Positions 35,523 through 44,326 of a DNA stretch of 55,403 nucleotides are shown here, piece by piece. Positions within the stretch are counted from its first letter, which is position 1. Every line of letters starts with the position of its first letter. A model generated the notes under the pieces. That model saw only the letters and a list, made by a program, of their open reading frames with translations, did not search any database and was not told the origin of the DNA. Origin of the DNA: Hyphomicrobiales bacterium (lineage in GTDB: Bacteria; Pseudomonadota; Alphaproteobacteria; Rhizobiales; Beijerinckiaceae); assembly GCA_026400555.1 (NCBI GenBank), contig JAPLOW010000141.1, positions 33,356 to 88,758 of the forward strand, given 5' to 3'. The position numbers and the translations under genes were made by a program.

Positions 35523-36725
35523 ATGGGAATTGCGGACTGGGCGGGTACGTCGCTGGACTGGATGACGGCGCTTCAGGCGTTCAAGGCGGCGCTTGCGCCG
35601 GTCTTCGGGCGCGCCGAGACGCGGGGGTCTGCCGGCGCATTCATCGACGGGCTGTTGTCTGGCGTCGAGCGCAAGACGGGATGGATGCTTGCAGAGCAGG
35701 CAGGCCTCGCGCGTCCCTACCGGATCCAGTCTCTGCTCGGGCGCAGCGCTTGGGATGCCGATCGGCTTCGCGATCTGGTGCGCGATCGGACGATGGAAGC
35801 CATAGGCGATGCGGATGGCGTGCTCGTCGTCGACGAAACCGGCTTCCTCAAGAAGGGCGTTCATTCGGTCGGTGTCGCGCGCCAGTATTCCGGCACGGCG
35901 GGACGGATCGAGAACTGTCAGGTCGGCGTGTTCCTGGCCTTTGCGGGCCGCTACGGGCAAGCGCTGATCGATCGGCGCCTGTATTTGCCGAGGGTGTGGG
36001 CCGAGGATGCCGGCTGTCGTGAGCGCGCCGGCGTACCCGCGGACGTCGCCTTCGCAACAAAGCCGGTGATCGCCTGCGAGATGATCGCCTCGGCGCTGGA
36101 TGCCGGCGTGGCTTGCTCCTACGTTCTCGCGGATTCGGTCTACGGGTCGGACTGCAGACTGCGCCGAATGCTGGAGGAGCGCGGCCAACCTTATGTTCTG
36201 GCCGTACGTTCCAACCACCATCTGAGATTCCTGGAGGAAGACCGAACCCTCATCCAGACCGATCCCGCCACGATTGCGGATGATCTCGACGAGGCCGACT
36301 GGCGGGCGCTGAGCGCCGGCGAAGGCTCCAAGGGGCCGCGGCTCTACCACTGGGCGCGGGTCTCGCTGGGCTGGGCAAAGGACGAAAAGTTCGAGCGCTG
36401 GCTTCTGATCCGCCGCAGCCTCAGGAACCCTGACGAAATTGCGTATTACTTCGCCTTCGCTCGCGCGGGAACGGACCTGCCCGATCTCGCCGGCGCCGCC
36501 GGCCTGCGCTGGACCATCGAGGAGTGCTTCGTGCGGGCCAAGGATGATCTGGGGCTCGACCATTGCGAGGCACGATCCTGGAGCGCCTGGCACCGGCACA
36601 TGACGCTTGTCATGGCCGCAGCCGCGTTCCTCACCGGGATTGCCGCCGATCAGCGCAGGGCCGCATACACCAAGGCCGACGACGGCAAACGGGACAAAAC
36701 GAGTCCAAGCCGCGCCGCCGCCTGA
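35523..36725 (+). CDS. IS701-family transposase
   Basis: This 400-residue DDE transposase starts at ATG 35523 behind GGCGGAGGATGGAGC. Catalytic candidates are Asp104 (LVVDETGFLKKG), Asp204 (VLADSVYGSD) and Glu333/334 (RWTIEECF). The segment 'SVGVARQYSGTAGRIENCQVGVFL' is highly typical of IS701-family transposases. The frame is intact with no internal stop, and the length is normal for the family (about 400). It cuts and pastes the surrounding element. Confidence 0.93.
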   Translation: MGIADWAGTSLDWMTALQAFKAALAPVFGRAETRGSAGAFIDGLLSGVERKTGWMLAEQAGLARPYRIQSLLGRSAWDADRLRDLVRDRTMEAIGDADGVLVVDETGFLKKGVHSVGVARQYSGTAGRIENCQVGVFLAFAGRYGQALIDRRLYLPRVWAEDAGCRERAGVPADVAFATKPVIACEMIASALDAGVACSYVLADSVYGSDCRLRRMLEERGQPYVLAVRSNHHLRFLEEDRTLIQTDPATIADDLDEADWRALSAGEGSKGPRLYHWARVSLGWAKDEKFERWLLIRRSLRNPDEIAYYFAFARAGTDLPDLAGAAGLRWTIEECFVRAKDDLGLDHCEARSWSAWHRHMTLVMAAAAFLTGIAADQRRAAYTKADDGKRDKTSPSRAAA

Positions 36726-36898
36726 TCACCGCCCTCGCCGGACTGATGTCCACCTCGGAAATTCATCGCCTGATGGCGCGTCTCGTCATGACACCACCTC
36801 TCACCAACACAATGATATGGGCATGGTCCGTATGGCGACGGTATCACCAGCAGCAAGCGGCAAACTGTCATCGAAAACGGCGGTCAACTTTGCAGATG

Positions 36899-36909
36899 CA
36901 ACTGTAGTA
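36899..36909 (-). repeat. right terminal inverted repeat of the IS701-family element
   Basis: CAACTGTAGTA is a perfect match to the left end in inverted orientation. Confidence 0.88.
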
Positions 36910-36913
36910 CTAG
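36910..36913. repeat. CTAG target-site duplication, right copy
   Basis: CTAG repeats the left flank. Its first three bases (CTA) are, on the minus strand, the TAG stop codon of the GGDEF gene, so the duplication preserved that stop exactly. Confidence 0.8.
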
Positions 36914-38334
36914 GAGGCGCGTGAGCGCAGCGAGAGCACAGGCTCGGTCATCGTGCCTGGCTCGTGTCCGCTTACCACCCGGTTGCGGCCATCCTTTTTT
37001 GCCCGGTAAAGTGCCTTGTCGGCGATCTGAAGCGCGACATCAAAAGAGCTCGAAGGCAGCCATTCGGCGACGCCAAGCGAGCAGGTGAGCATGACCGGAC
37101 CGAGCGCACTGGCTAACGGGTTGACGGAGATGCGGACTCGCGCCTGCTCGGCCAGCTCGGTGGCTGGCGCCAGAAGCTCAGGCACCACGCAGATGAACTC
37201 GTCGCCGCCGAGCCGTGCCACGAAGCCGTCATGCTGGTTGGCGACGTCCATCAGAACCGACGCAATTTCGCGGATGGCATTGTCGCCGACGCCGTGGCCG
37301 TAGCGGTCATTGATCAACTTGAAGCTGTCGATGTCCACTGCGATGACGGAGCAGGCGTCGCGTTTTCGGCTCCACTCGTCGGCCGCGGCAAACAGCCCGC
37401 GCCGGTTGAGCGCGCCGGTCAAGGCGTCGGAATGGGCAAGGCCGCGCAGAACGTCGCCCTCACTCTGCTGGCGGCTGATTTCGCTGCGGAGCTGTTCGTG
37501 CTCGCGCTCGAGCACGATGTTTGCGAGCGTCAGCGCGGTGACGTCGGCAATGTGCATCATGGCGCCGTCGAACAGCGGCGTGATCTGGAAGCGCAGATAG
37601 CGGGGCGTGCCTTGGTGCTGGTGGCAGACTTCGACAAGCTCCCTGGACCGCGTGGAGATCACCCTGACCAGCGCTTCCCAGACCGCGCTGTCGTGCAGCA
37701 GCGGCAAGGCCGTGCGCAGCTGCTGACCCTCGATGTTCTCGATCTGGAACATGTCGCAGGCCGCCGGATTGGCCGACAGGACGACCGCGCCGGACAGTTC
37801 GCCATTCGCCTCGCGTGTTGCCCGGAAGGCGATCAGCCCATCGGGGAGGCCGTTGAGGATGGCCTGCAGGAAGTCCTGTTCGAATTCGCGCGGACGGTTG
37901 TAGACGATGAAGGCTACCGCGCCATCGGCCATCCGCACCGGCAGCAGCAGACGCTCCCAGGTGTGGACGAGGTTGGCCTTGATGGCGCGATGGATCGTGA
38001 ACAGCGGCTGCCCTGTCTCGATGCACTGGGCGTAGGCGCGTTCGAAGAAGGCGCGCAGCGGCCCTTCGAAATCGGCAGTGGTCTGGCCGGTGATGTCGAA
38101 CTGCGCGACCGCCGTGATACCGCTGCCATAGTAGCTGTAACGGAAAACACCGTCGCCGACCGGCTCGAGACGCATCAGGAAGGCGGCGAACTGCGGGAGC
38201 TCTGGAACGTCGAAATCCGCCTGCCGGGGCATGTTGCCGTTACGGCAGGCCGCAAGATAGGAACGATAGAGCATCGCGATGTCGGGAGCCTGCGCTCGCT
38301 CGACAATTCCGGTCGCATGAACCTCAAAATACAT
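36910..38334 (-). CDS. PAS-GGDEF diguanylate cyclase
   Basis: This 474-residue cytoplasmic protein starts at ATG 38334 (a TTG at 38346 is the only upstream alternative). The first ~130 residues form a PAS_5-like sensor ('FRYSYYGSGITAVAQFDITGQT'), a second PAS region follows at about 140-250, then a coiled linker 'LEREHEQLRSEISRQQ' and the GGDEF domain with RLGGDEF (375-380). The product should be c-di-GMP. The usual inhibitory RxxD site before the motif reads NQHD, so product feedback is probably absent. Its TAG stop lies within the right CTAG of the IS; before the insertion its end overlapped rnhA by 15 bp. Confidence 0.9.
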   Translation of the reverse strand: MYFEVHATGIVERAQAPDIAMLYRSYLAACRNGNMPRQADFDVPELPQFAAFLMRLEPVGDGVFRYSYYGSGITAVAQFDITGQTTADFEGPLRAFFERAYAQCIETGQPLFTIHRAIKANLVHTWERLLLPVRMADGAVAFIVYNRPREFEQDFLQAILNGLPDGLIAFRATREANGELSGAVVLSANPAACDMFQIENIEGQQLRTALPLLHDSAVWEALVRVISTRSRELVEVCHQHQGTPRYLRFQITPLFDGAMMHIADVTALTLANIVLEREHEQLRSEISRQQSEGDVLRGLAHSDALTGALNRRGLFAAADEWSRKRDACSVIAVDIDSFKLINDRYGHGVGDNAIREIASVLMDVANQHDGFVARLGGDEFICVVPELLAPATELAEQARVRISVNPLASALGPVMLTCSLGVAEWLPSSSFDVALQIADKALYRAKKDGRNRVVSGHEPGTMTEPVLSLRSRAS

Positions 38335-38474
38335 TCCGTGAGTCAATCCTTCGGACCCCTATTACTGGGGGGTCACAATTGGCTCAATTGATAAACAATG
38401 TCTTAAACGAAGCCTTGGAGTCAGCGGAAACTGCACAATTATATGGCAAACAATCGGTCCGCTGGCGCGCCCTG

Positions 38475-38918
38475 TTACAAGATCTTCCGGTACTGGATGA
38501 AGCCGCTCCGGTCGGCCACCTTGCCATAAAGCGCTATCGCGTCGCGGTTGGTTTCATGGGTGAGCCAGTAGACGCGGGAGCAGGCTGAGGCTCGCGCCTT
38601 CGCGTAGACTGCGTCGATCAGCAGCCGGCCGGTCCCGCCGCCACGCCGCGCCGGGTCCACGAACAGATCCTGAAGGTAGCAATAGTCGCCTTCTGTCCAG
38701 CAACTCGGATGCATGATCCAGTTGACCATGCCGATGGCCGCCGGTCCGTCGCAGGCGAGCATGCCGCCCATGTCGGCCCTGCCACCTGTCAGGCGGCTGA
38801 AGGTCAGCCGCGTGACGGGGTCGTGGACGACAGCCTTGTAGAAGGTGAGGTAGCCCTGCCAGAGCGGCTCCCAATGGCGGAAGTCCGTCGCCTCAAGATC
38901 TCTGACAGCCGCCGCCAT
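38475..38918 (-). CDS. GNAT-family N-acetyltransferase
   Basis: This 147-residue acetyltransferase has 'YLQDLFVDPARRGGGTGRLLIDAVYAKARA', containing the acetyl-CoA pyrophosphate loop (R/Q-x-x-G-x-G/A, here RGGGTG), and 'VYWLTHETNRDAIALYGKVADRSGFIQYRK' at the C-terminus, as in diamine-acetyltransferase-like GNATs. The substrate is not predictable. The 140-bp gap between it and the GGDEF gene (38335-38474) is AT-rich, with CAATTGGCTCAATTG at 38376-38390, and probably holds the GGDEF promoter. Confidence 0.88.
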   Translation of the reverse strand: MAAAVRDLEATDFRHWEPLWQGYLTFYKAVVHDPVTRLTFSRLTGGRADMGGMLACDGPAAIGMVNWIMHPSCWTEGDYCYLQDLFVDPARRGGGTGRLLIDAVYAKARASACSRVYWLTHETNRDAIALYGKVADRSGFIQYRKIL

Positions 38919-38943
38919 GGGGCGCTCTCCTGTGTTGCTCGCC

Positions 38944-39438
38944 TCAGGCGCCGGTCAAGGTCGCGAGCAGCGCGTCAGCACCGGAGAGTTCCGCCTTGCC
39001 CGGGCCGTCCTCGACTGCGAGCGAGTCGACCACGCCGTCCCGCACCACCATGGAGAAGCGCTGGAACCGGGTTCCGAGGCCGAAGCCCGACCCGTCCAGG
39101 GTCAGGCCGATCGCCTTCGCGAAGTCGGCGTTGCCGTCCGAGAGGAACTCGATGACGCCGGCTGCGCCGGAATCCTTCGCCCATGCGCTCATCACGAAGA
39201 CATCGTTGACCGCGACGACGGCAATCGCGTCGATGCCCTTGGCCTTGATCTCGTCGGCCCTGGCCAGAAAGCCGGGCAGATGATTGCGGTGGCAGGTGGG
39301 CGTGAACGCGCCGGGGACAGCGAACAACGCAACATTGCGGCCGCCGAACACCTCATCGGTTGTCTTCGCCGCAGGCCCGTCGGCGGTCATGATGCGGAAC
39401 GTGCTCTGGGGCAGCTTGTCGCCAACCTTGATTGTCAT
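38944..39438 (-). CDS. peroxiredoxin, Prx5 / type II (glutaredoxin- or glutathione-dependent)
   Basis: This 164-residue Prx5-family protein starts at ATG 39438. The peroxidatic Cys49 sits in VPGAFTPTCHRNHLPGF, the diagnostic PxxxTxxC motif. Other family segments are 'DAIAVVAVNDVFVMSAWAK' and 'RFSMVVRDGVVDSLAVED'. No second conserved cysteine is seen, consistent with a 1-Cys, GSH/Grx-dependent mechanism. It reduces hydrogen and alkyl peroxides in the cytoplasm. In related genomes a peroxiredoxin of this type often lies just after rnhA; here the IS, a GGDEF gene and a GNAT gene intervene. Confidence 0.93.
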   Translation of the reverse strand: MTIKVGDKLPQSTFRIMTADGPAAKTTDEVFGGRNVALFAVPGAFTPTCHRNHLPGFLARADEIKAKGIDAIAVVAVNDVFVMSAWAKDSGAAGVIEFLSDGNADFAKAIGLTLDGSGFGLGTRFQRFSMVVRDGVVDSLAVEDGPGKAELSGADALLATLTGA

Positions 39439-39520
39439 GGGAAAGGGCTCCGTACGAGAGATGAATGCTGAAGTCGGCATGCCTGAGGCTTCCAACCGGT
39501 TCACAAGCAGGGACTGGCCT

Positions 39521-39560
39521 AAAGCATCGTGCCCGAAAGGGGAAACTGCTTTTGCGTGTT
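39521..39560. repeat. possible degenerate copy of a dispersed rhizobial intergenic repeat
   Basis: AAAGCATCGTGCCCGAAA at 39521-39538, followed by GGGGAAACTGCTTTTGCG, resembles the GCATGATCCCGAAAAGTGG-type short repeat scattered through Hyphomicrobiales intergenic regions. It sits in the 199-bp gap between the peroxiredoxin start and the DsbD-like gene end. This is recognised by eye only; no second copy is in the window. Confidence 0.35.
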
Positions 39561-39637
39561 CCGGCGCTATTCTACGGCGTTCGGCAGGTCCTTCACGCCA
39601 AGTTGAAGGCCAGCGATGCGCGCTCCGGTGGTCATCG

Positions 39638-40489
39638 TCAGGGCTTTGTCGCGACGGCCTCGATCTCGAAGCGGATCTCGCTTGAGATTGGCGCCCCGGT
39701 GATGGTCAGGACAACCGGAACGAGGCCGATCATGTTCTTGGGCCTGTCTTCGATCGGGATGCGCATGCTGATCTTGTCGGCCTCGACCTGCGTCACGACC
39801 GGGGTCCCGAACAGCCAGCCCTCCGGCCCCTCAAGGAACGCATCGTTAATGGCGCCGCCCGGTGGAACGCCAAGCACGACATCCACCGCCTTGCGGCCCT
39901 TCTCGGGAATGAAGGCGGCGGAGATCAGCGCCGGCCGGTCATCGAGCTTGCCGGGCTCCTTGGCACGGGGCGTCTGGGCCCGGAACTGGTCGAGCGTGGC
40001 GGTCTGGCTGGTTTCGGACTGCTCGGGCAGCGACAGGCTGACATCAGCCTTGGCGGGAATGCAGATGTTGTCGCACACCGCATAGTCGAGCTTAAGGGTC
40101 GCTTTCACGGTTTTGGCCATGTCGGCCGCGCGGATGATGGCTGGAAAGATGACGCGGTCCTTGTAGCCGATCGTGGTGACGCCGCCATCCGTGAAGCGCT
40201 TGGGCGACGGCCAGCGGATCGCCACCGATCCAAGATTGTCCGACCCGGACCAGTCGCACACCGGCGGCACGCCGGCATCGCCCGGCACGCGCCAATAGGT
40301 CTTGAAACCGGCCTTCATCCTGATCTCGACGCCGACGCGATAGGCGCCATCCGCACCGCGACCGCCCGCGATGAGGCGGACCTCCGAATGGCTGGCGCTC
40401 GACCAGTTCGAGACAGCCTTGTCCGGCTGCGCCGCAACGGGGAACGCAGACAGGGCGAAGGCAAGCAACAGGACAGCGCGAAAGACCAT
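39638..40489 (-). CDS. periplasmic DsbD N-terminal (alpha)-domain protein, stand-alone
   Basis: This 283-residue exported protein has a Sec signal peptide 'RAVLLLAFALSAFPVAAQ' with cleavage after VAA or AQP near residue 20. The rest matches the DsbD alpha / ScsB N-terminal immunoglobulin-like domain: 'KTYWRVPGDAGVPP', 'SPKRFTDGGVTTIGYKDRVIFP' and 'LKLDYAVCDNICIPA'. The cysteine pair is CDNIC (three residues between), not the longer spacing of E. coli DsbD alpha. The transmembrane beta and thioredoxin gamma domains are absent and no partner for them is in the window. It presumably passes reducing equivalents to a periplasmic target from a separate membrane electron donor. Confidence 0.85.
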   Translation of the reverse strand: MVFRAVLLLAFALSAFPVAAQPDKAVSNWSSASHSEVRLIAGGRGADGAYRVGVEIRMKAGFKTYWRVPGDAGVPPVCDWSGSDNLGSVAIRWPSPKRFTDGGVTTIGYKDRVIFPAIIRAADMAKTVKATLKLDYAVCDNICIPAKADVSLSLPEQSETSQTATLDQFRAQTPRAKEPGKLDDRPALISAAFIPEKGRKAVDVVLGVPPGGAINDAFLEGPEGWLFGTPVVTQVEADKISMRIPIEDRPKNMIGLVPVVLTITGAPISSEIRFEIEAVATKP

Positions 40490-40643
40490 TCCAACGCCTT
40501 ATAATCGTTATTGATGTCGAATGCGAGACGCCAAATAGCGCGGGCCGGCCCTCTTGCTGGAAAGGTGAAAATCCGCCGATTATTCTGCGTCTAAGCCTTC
40601 GAGGCCAGTTTCCTTCCGCCTGTCCTCGTCATAGCATAGACTC

Positions 40644-41255
40644 ATGAAGATCAATGTCGGTGCGAGGTCCAGAGGCCGCAGCTATCTCGACGGCCAGTGT
40701 CTGATCGCCATGCCCGGGATGCGCGATGAGCGCTTCAGGCGGACAGTGGTCTATCTGTGCGCCCATTCCGATGAAGGCGCGATGGGGCTGGTGATCAACC
40801 GCAGCGCTCCCGACATGCAGCTCAGCGAGTTGCTGCTTCAGCTCGGCATCGTCGATCATGCCGATGCCATTCGGCTGCGTCCCGCGGACCAGACTGTGCA
40901 GGTGCTCAAGGGCGGCCCGGTCGAAACGGGTCGAGGCTTCGTCCTGCATTCATCGGATTACTTCGTCGACGCCTCCACGTTGCCGATCGACGATGGCATC
41001 TGCCTCACCCACACGATCGATGTGTTGAAGGCGATCGCCCAAGGGGCCGGTCCGCGTCATGCCTTCCTTGCGCTTGGCTATGCCGGCTGGGGCGCGGGAC
41101 AGCTCGAGACCGAAATCCAGGCCAACGGCTGGCTGCACTGCGACGCCGACTCCGGCCTGCTCTTCGATCTTGCGCTCGACACGAAGTACAACAGGGCGCT
41201 GTCAAAGCTCGGCGTCGATCCGGCCCGCCTGTCCAGCACTGCGGGACATGGCTAG
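40644..41255 (+). CDS. yqgE: YqgE/AlgH family protein
   Basis: This 203-residue UPF0301 protein has the diagnostic N-terminus '[40 protein letters not shown]', then '[19 protein letters not shown]' and '[24 protein letters not shown]'. The family's biochemical role is unsettled; AlgH affects gene expression in Pseudomonas. It is divergent from the DsbD-alpha gene across 154 bp and convergent with the GGDEF-EAL gene, with 17 bp between the stops. Confidence 0.94.
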   Translation: MKINVGARSRGRSYLDGQCLIAMPGMRDERFRRTVVYLCAHSDEGAMGLVINRSAPDMQLSELLLQLGIVDHADAIRLRPADQTVQVLKGGPVETGRGFVLHSSDYFVDASTLPIDDGICLTHTIDVLKAIAQGAGPRHAFLALGYAGWGAGQLETEIQANGWLHCDADSGLLFDLALDTKYNRALSKLGVDPARLSSTAGHG

Positions 41256-41272
41256 CCGACAGGCCCGATGCT

Positions 41273-44155
41273 CTAGGCGGCCTTTTCGGTGGCGCCGACG
41301 AGCTTGCGGGCCTCCGCGCTCGACATGGCTTCGCCGAAGGCAAAGCCCTGCGCGTACTGGGCGCCGATCTGGAACAATTCGATCGCGTCTGACTCGCTCT
41401 CGACGCCTTCGGCAACCACCTCCATGCCGAGTTCCGCCGCCAGCGTGATGATGGAACGCAGGATGACCGGCTGCTTGCCCTTGGAGAGCTGGCGCACGAA
41501 GCTCTGATCGATCTTGATCGTGTCGAACGGGAACCGCTCAAGATAAGCCAGCGATGAATATCCCGTGCCGAAATCATCGAGCGAAAGCCCGGCTCCAAGT
41601 GCCCTGATCCGGGTCAGCATCTGCGCTGCATATTCCGGGTTCTCCATGACCAGGCTTTCGGTCAGCTCCAGCTTCAGCGTATGCGGCAGCACACGGTTAT
41701 GCCCGAGCGCGACCTTCACGTCGTGCAGCAGGTCGTGCCGCAGCAGCTGCCGGCTGGAGATGTTCACCGAGGCGAAGATCGGCGGTTCGACATCGAGCGC
41801 CGCCTGCCAGGCGGACAGCTCGCGCGCGGTGCGCCCCATCACAAAGGCGCCGAGTTCGACGATGAAGCCGGTCTCCTCGGCGATCGGAATGAAGATGTGC
41901 GGGCTGATGCGCCCTTCGCGCGGATGATCCCAGCGCAGCAGGGCCTCGAAGCCGGCGATCGTCCTGTCCTCAAGCCGGACGATCGGCTGGAAATAGACCT
42001 TCATCTCGCCCTTCTCGATCGCGCGCCGCAGGTCGCTTTCCAGCGCCAGCCGGTCGTTGTGATCGGTCCGCATGTTGGGCCGGAAGACCTCGATGCGGTC
42101 GCCGCCCTGGCGCTTGGCGAAGGCCATGGCGAGTTCGGCGTTCTTGAGGACATCGTCGCGCTTGGTCGTCGCGGCCCCGTCATGGAACGCGATGCCGACC
42201 GACGCGGTGAGGAACACCTCGCGCTCCGCATAGGTGATCGGTGTGTTGATGGCCCGCCGGACGAGTTCGGCCAGTTTGACGACGGCATCCTGCTCGCGCT
42301 CCGACAGGATGATCATCGCGAACTCATCGCCTGCAAGCCTTGCCAGCGTGTCCTGCGGGCGCAGCAGCCGCGCCAGACGGCGCGCAAGGGTGAGCAGGAT
42401 GGAATCGCCGGCCGACATGCCGACCGACTCGTTGACGGCCTTGAAGCGGTCCATGTCGATGGTGAGCACCGTCGGCGGCACGCCCTGCCCGAGCTTCGCC
42501 AGCGCCAGTGCAGCCTCGAGCCGGTCCTGAAAGAGCTGGCGGTTCGGCAGGCTGGTCAGGTTGTCATGCACGGCATCGTGCATCATGCGCTCCTGCGCCA
42601 GCCGCTCATCCGTGACGTCGGTGACCGTGCCGACCACGCGGATGACCTCGCCGTCGCTGCCCATGATCGGGCGCGCCTTGATCTGATGCCAGTGGTAGGG
42701 TCCGCTGGCCGCGCGCAGGCGCACGTCAAGATGGATGCGCCCCCGTCGGTGTTCGATCAGCCCCGCAAGCGTCAGGCGCCATGAGTCGCGGTCCGATGGA
42801 TGCAGGTGGTCGAGCCAGCGCGCCGCCTGGCCTTCGAGCGTGCCGCGCGGGAGACCGAGCGACATTTCCAGCTCCGGCGAGACATGCACCTTGTCCGAGC
42901 TGACATCCCAGTCGAAGACAACATCGCCGGAGCCGGCCAGCGCCAGCGCCTTGCGCTCGGCTTCGGTGATGACACCAGACGCCATGCCGCCGCCCGCGAT
43001 CGCGTGCTGCAGCACGGTGAAGCCGATGAGGATGACCAGCAGGACCAGACCACCGATCAGCGCCGGCGGCACCAGATCGCGCGTCAGTTGTCCGGAAACA
43101 GTGAAGGCCGCCGCCGTGACCCAGACGCTGAGCAGGAACCAGGTCGGGATCAGCATGATTGCACGGTCGTAGCCATGGCTGGCCAGATGCAGCACGAGCA
43201 CGAAGCCGACGGCTGCAACCGCCGCGATCGACATGCGTGCCACGCCGGAGGCAACCGGCGGGTCAAACACCGCAAGTGCGATCAGGCCGGCCAGCCCGAT
43301 CAGCCAGGCGGCGGTGATATGGCCATAGCGCACATGCCAGCGCGCCAGATTGAGGTAGGCGAACAGGAAGACCAGCAAGGTCGCAGCCAGAACCGCCTCC
43401 GCCCCGGCGCGATAGACCCTTTCGGCGGCCGGAGACAGCGGAAAGATGCGCTGGAAAAAGCCGAAATCGAGCCCCGCATAGGCCAGAACAGCCCAGGCGA
43501 GAGCTGCCGAGGCCGGGAAGACCACGGACCCCTTGACCACGAAGGTGATGGTCAGGAACAGCGCCACCAGCCCGGCGATGCCGATGATGATGCCCTTGTA
43601 CAGCGTCAGGCCGTTGAGCTTCTGCCGGTAGGCGTCGGGCTCCCACAGGTAAAGCTGCGGCAGCCGGGTCGATTGCAGTTCGGCCACGAAGGTGACGGTC
43701 GCGCCTGGGTCGAGTGTGATCATGAAGACGTCGGCTTCGGAGCTCTCCTCGCGCTCGGGCCGCACGCCCTGGCTGGCGGTCACCGCCTCGATGCGGGACG
43801 AGCCCAGATCGGGCCAGATCACGCCCGAGCCGATCAGCCGGTGGAAGGGGGCCACGAGGAGCCGGTCGATCTGCTCGTCCGAGTCGTTCTTGAGCGCGAA
43901 CACGATCCAGTCCGGCCGCGATCCGGCTTCACGAGCGCGCACCGCAATGCGGCGTACAATCCCGTCCGCGCCGGCCGCCGTCGAGATCTGGATAACGTCG
44001 CCGTCGGATCGGTTGCGGGTGACGATGTTGGTCAGGTCCAGCGCCGGAACATCCACCGGAACCCGAACGGCCTCGATCGCCGCCGCCGCCTGGGCAAAGG
44101 CCAGCAGCGCGAGCACGCCGTACAGGAGGCGCTTGGCAATGTTCAAAGGGCGCAC
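41273..44155 (-). CDS. 7TM-PAS-GGDEF-EAL membrane protein (bifunctional c-di-GMP enzyme)
   Basis: A signal-like hydrophobic N-terminus is followed by a periplasmic domain to about residue 180, then seven TM helices (about 185-395) resembling 7TM-DISM sensors, a PAS domain (about 410-530), GGDEF (AGDEF at 608-612, with the I-site RPQD five residues before) and EAL (Glu737-Ala-Leu in GFEALLRW, plus LDDFGTGYSSL). Both catalytic domains look competent, so it could make and degrade c-di-GMP, with net direction set by the sensor. No ATG precedes the signal; GTG 44155 is preferred (960 residues), with TTG 44146 or TTG 44239 possible. The gap 44156-44326 shows no clear promoter. Confidence 0.88.
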   Translation of the reverse strand: MRPLNIAKRLLYGVLALLAFAQAAAAIEAVRVPVDVPALDLTNIVTRNRSDGDVIQISTAAGADGIVRRIAVRAREAGSRPDWIVFALKNDSDEQIDRLLVAPFHRLIGSGVIWPDLGSSRIEAVTASQGVRPEREESSEADVFMITLDPGATVTFVAELQSTRLPQLYLWEPDAYRQKLNGLTLYKGIIIGIAGLVALFLTITFVVKGSVVFPASAALAWAVLAYAGLDFGFFQRIFPLSPAAERVYRAGAEAVLAATLLVFLFAYLNLARWHVRYGHITAAWLIGLAGLIALAVFDPPVASGVARMSIAAVAAVGFVLVLHLASHGYDRAIMLIPTWFLLSVWVTAAAFTVSGQLTRDLVPPALIGGLVLLVILIGFTVLQHAIAGGGMASGVITEAERKALALAGSGDVVFDWDVSSDKVHVSPELEMSLGLPRGTLEGQAARWLDHLHPSDRDSWRLTLAGLIEHRRGRIHLDVRLRAASGPYHWHQIKARPIMGSDGEVIRVVGTVTDVTDERLAQERMMHDAVHDNLTSLPNRQLFQDRLEAALALAKLGQGVPPTVLTIDMDRFKAVNESVGMSAGDSILLTLARRLARLLRPQDTLARLAGDEFAMIILSEREQDAVVKLAELVRRAINTPITYAEREVFLTASVGIAFHDGAATTKRDDVLKNAELAMAFAKRQGGDRIEVFRPNMRTDHNDRLALESDLRRAIEKGEMKVYFQPIVRLEDRTIAGFEALLRWDHPREGRISPHIFIPIAEETGFIVELGAFVMGRTARELSAWQAALDVEPPIFASVNISSRQLLRHDLLHDVKVALGHNRVLPHTLKLELTESLVMENPEYAAQMLTRIRALGAGLSLDDFGTGYSSLAYLERFPFDTIKIDQSFVRQLSKGKQPVILRSIITLAAELGMEVVAEGVESESDAIELFQIGAQYAQGFAFGEAMSSAEARKLVGATEKAA

Positions 44156-44326
44156 GGGATACCGAAAACCTGGGACCTTGGACGGACTTATCGTTCTTGA
44201 TCGGATGTCAGTGGTAGCCAGACCTCGTGGCGAGGGCAAGGCAGAGATTGGGGTTGACGGGAGGCCCTCAACCGCAATCTGAGGCCGGTGGCAGGAATGT
44301 GCGCCTCGTTTCCGACGCGGGGCACA

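Larger units (their letters stand above)
35462..36909 (+). mobile_element. complete IS701-family insertion sequence (1448 bp)
   Basis: The element is bounded by perfect 11-bp terminal inverted repeats, TACTACAGTTG at 35462-35472 and CAACTGTAGTA at 36899-36909 (15 bp if the flanking CTAG is counted). Inner ends share a further CAAAGTT. It carries one intact transposase gene of 400 codons, with about 60 bp before and 184 bp after it. It is oriented with the ispH-thrB-rnhA operon, so operon transcripts run into the transposase, whose ATG is 17 bp after the altered rnhA stop. Perfect ends and an intact gene point to a recent and possibly active insertion. Confidence 0.92.

Noticed and set aside
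36726-36898. Possible second gene in the IS tail
   Set aside because: Small frames exist in the 3' part of the element, but they run across the transposase end and inverted repeat and match nothing; IS701 elements normally have one gene.
42301-42365. AGDEF instead of GGDEF as a sign of an inactive cyclase in the membrane GGDEF-EAL protein
   Set aside because: AGDEF is a common active variant and the I-site and surrounding residues are intact, so no loss of function is claimed.
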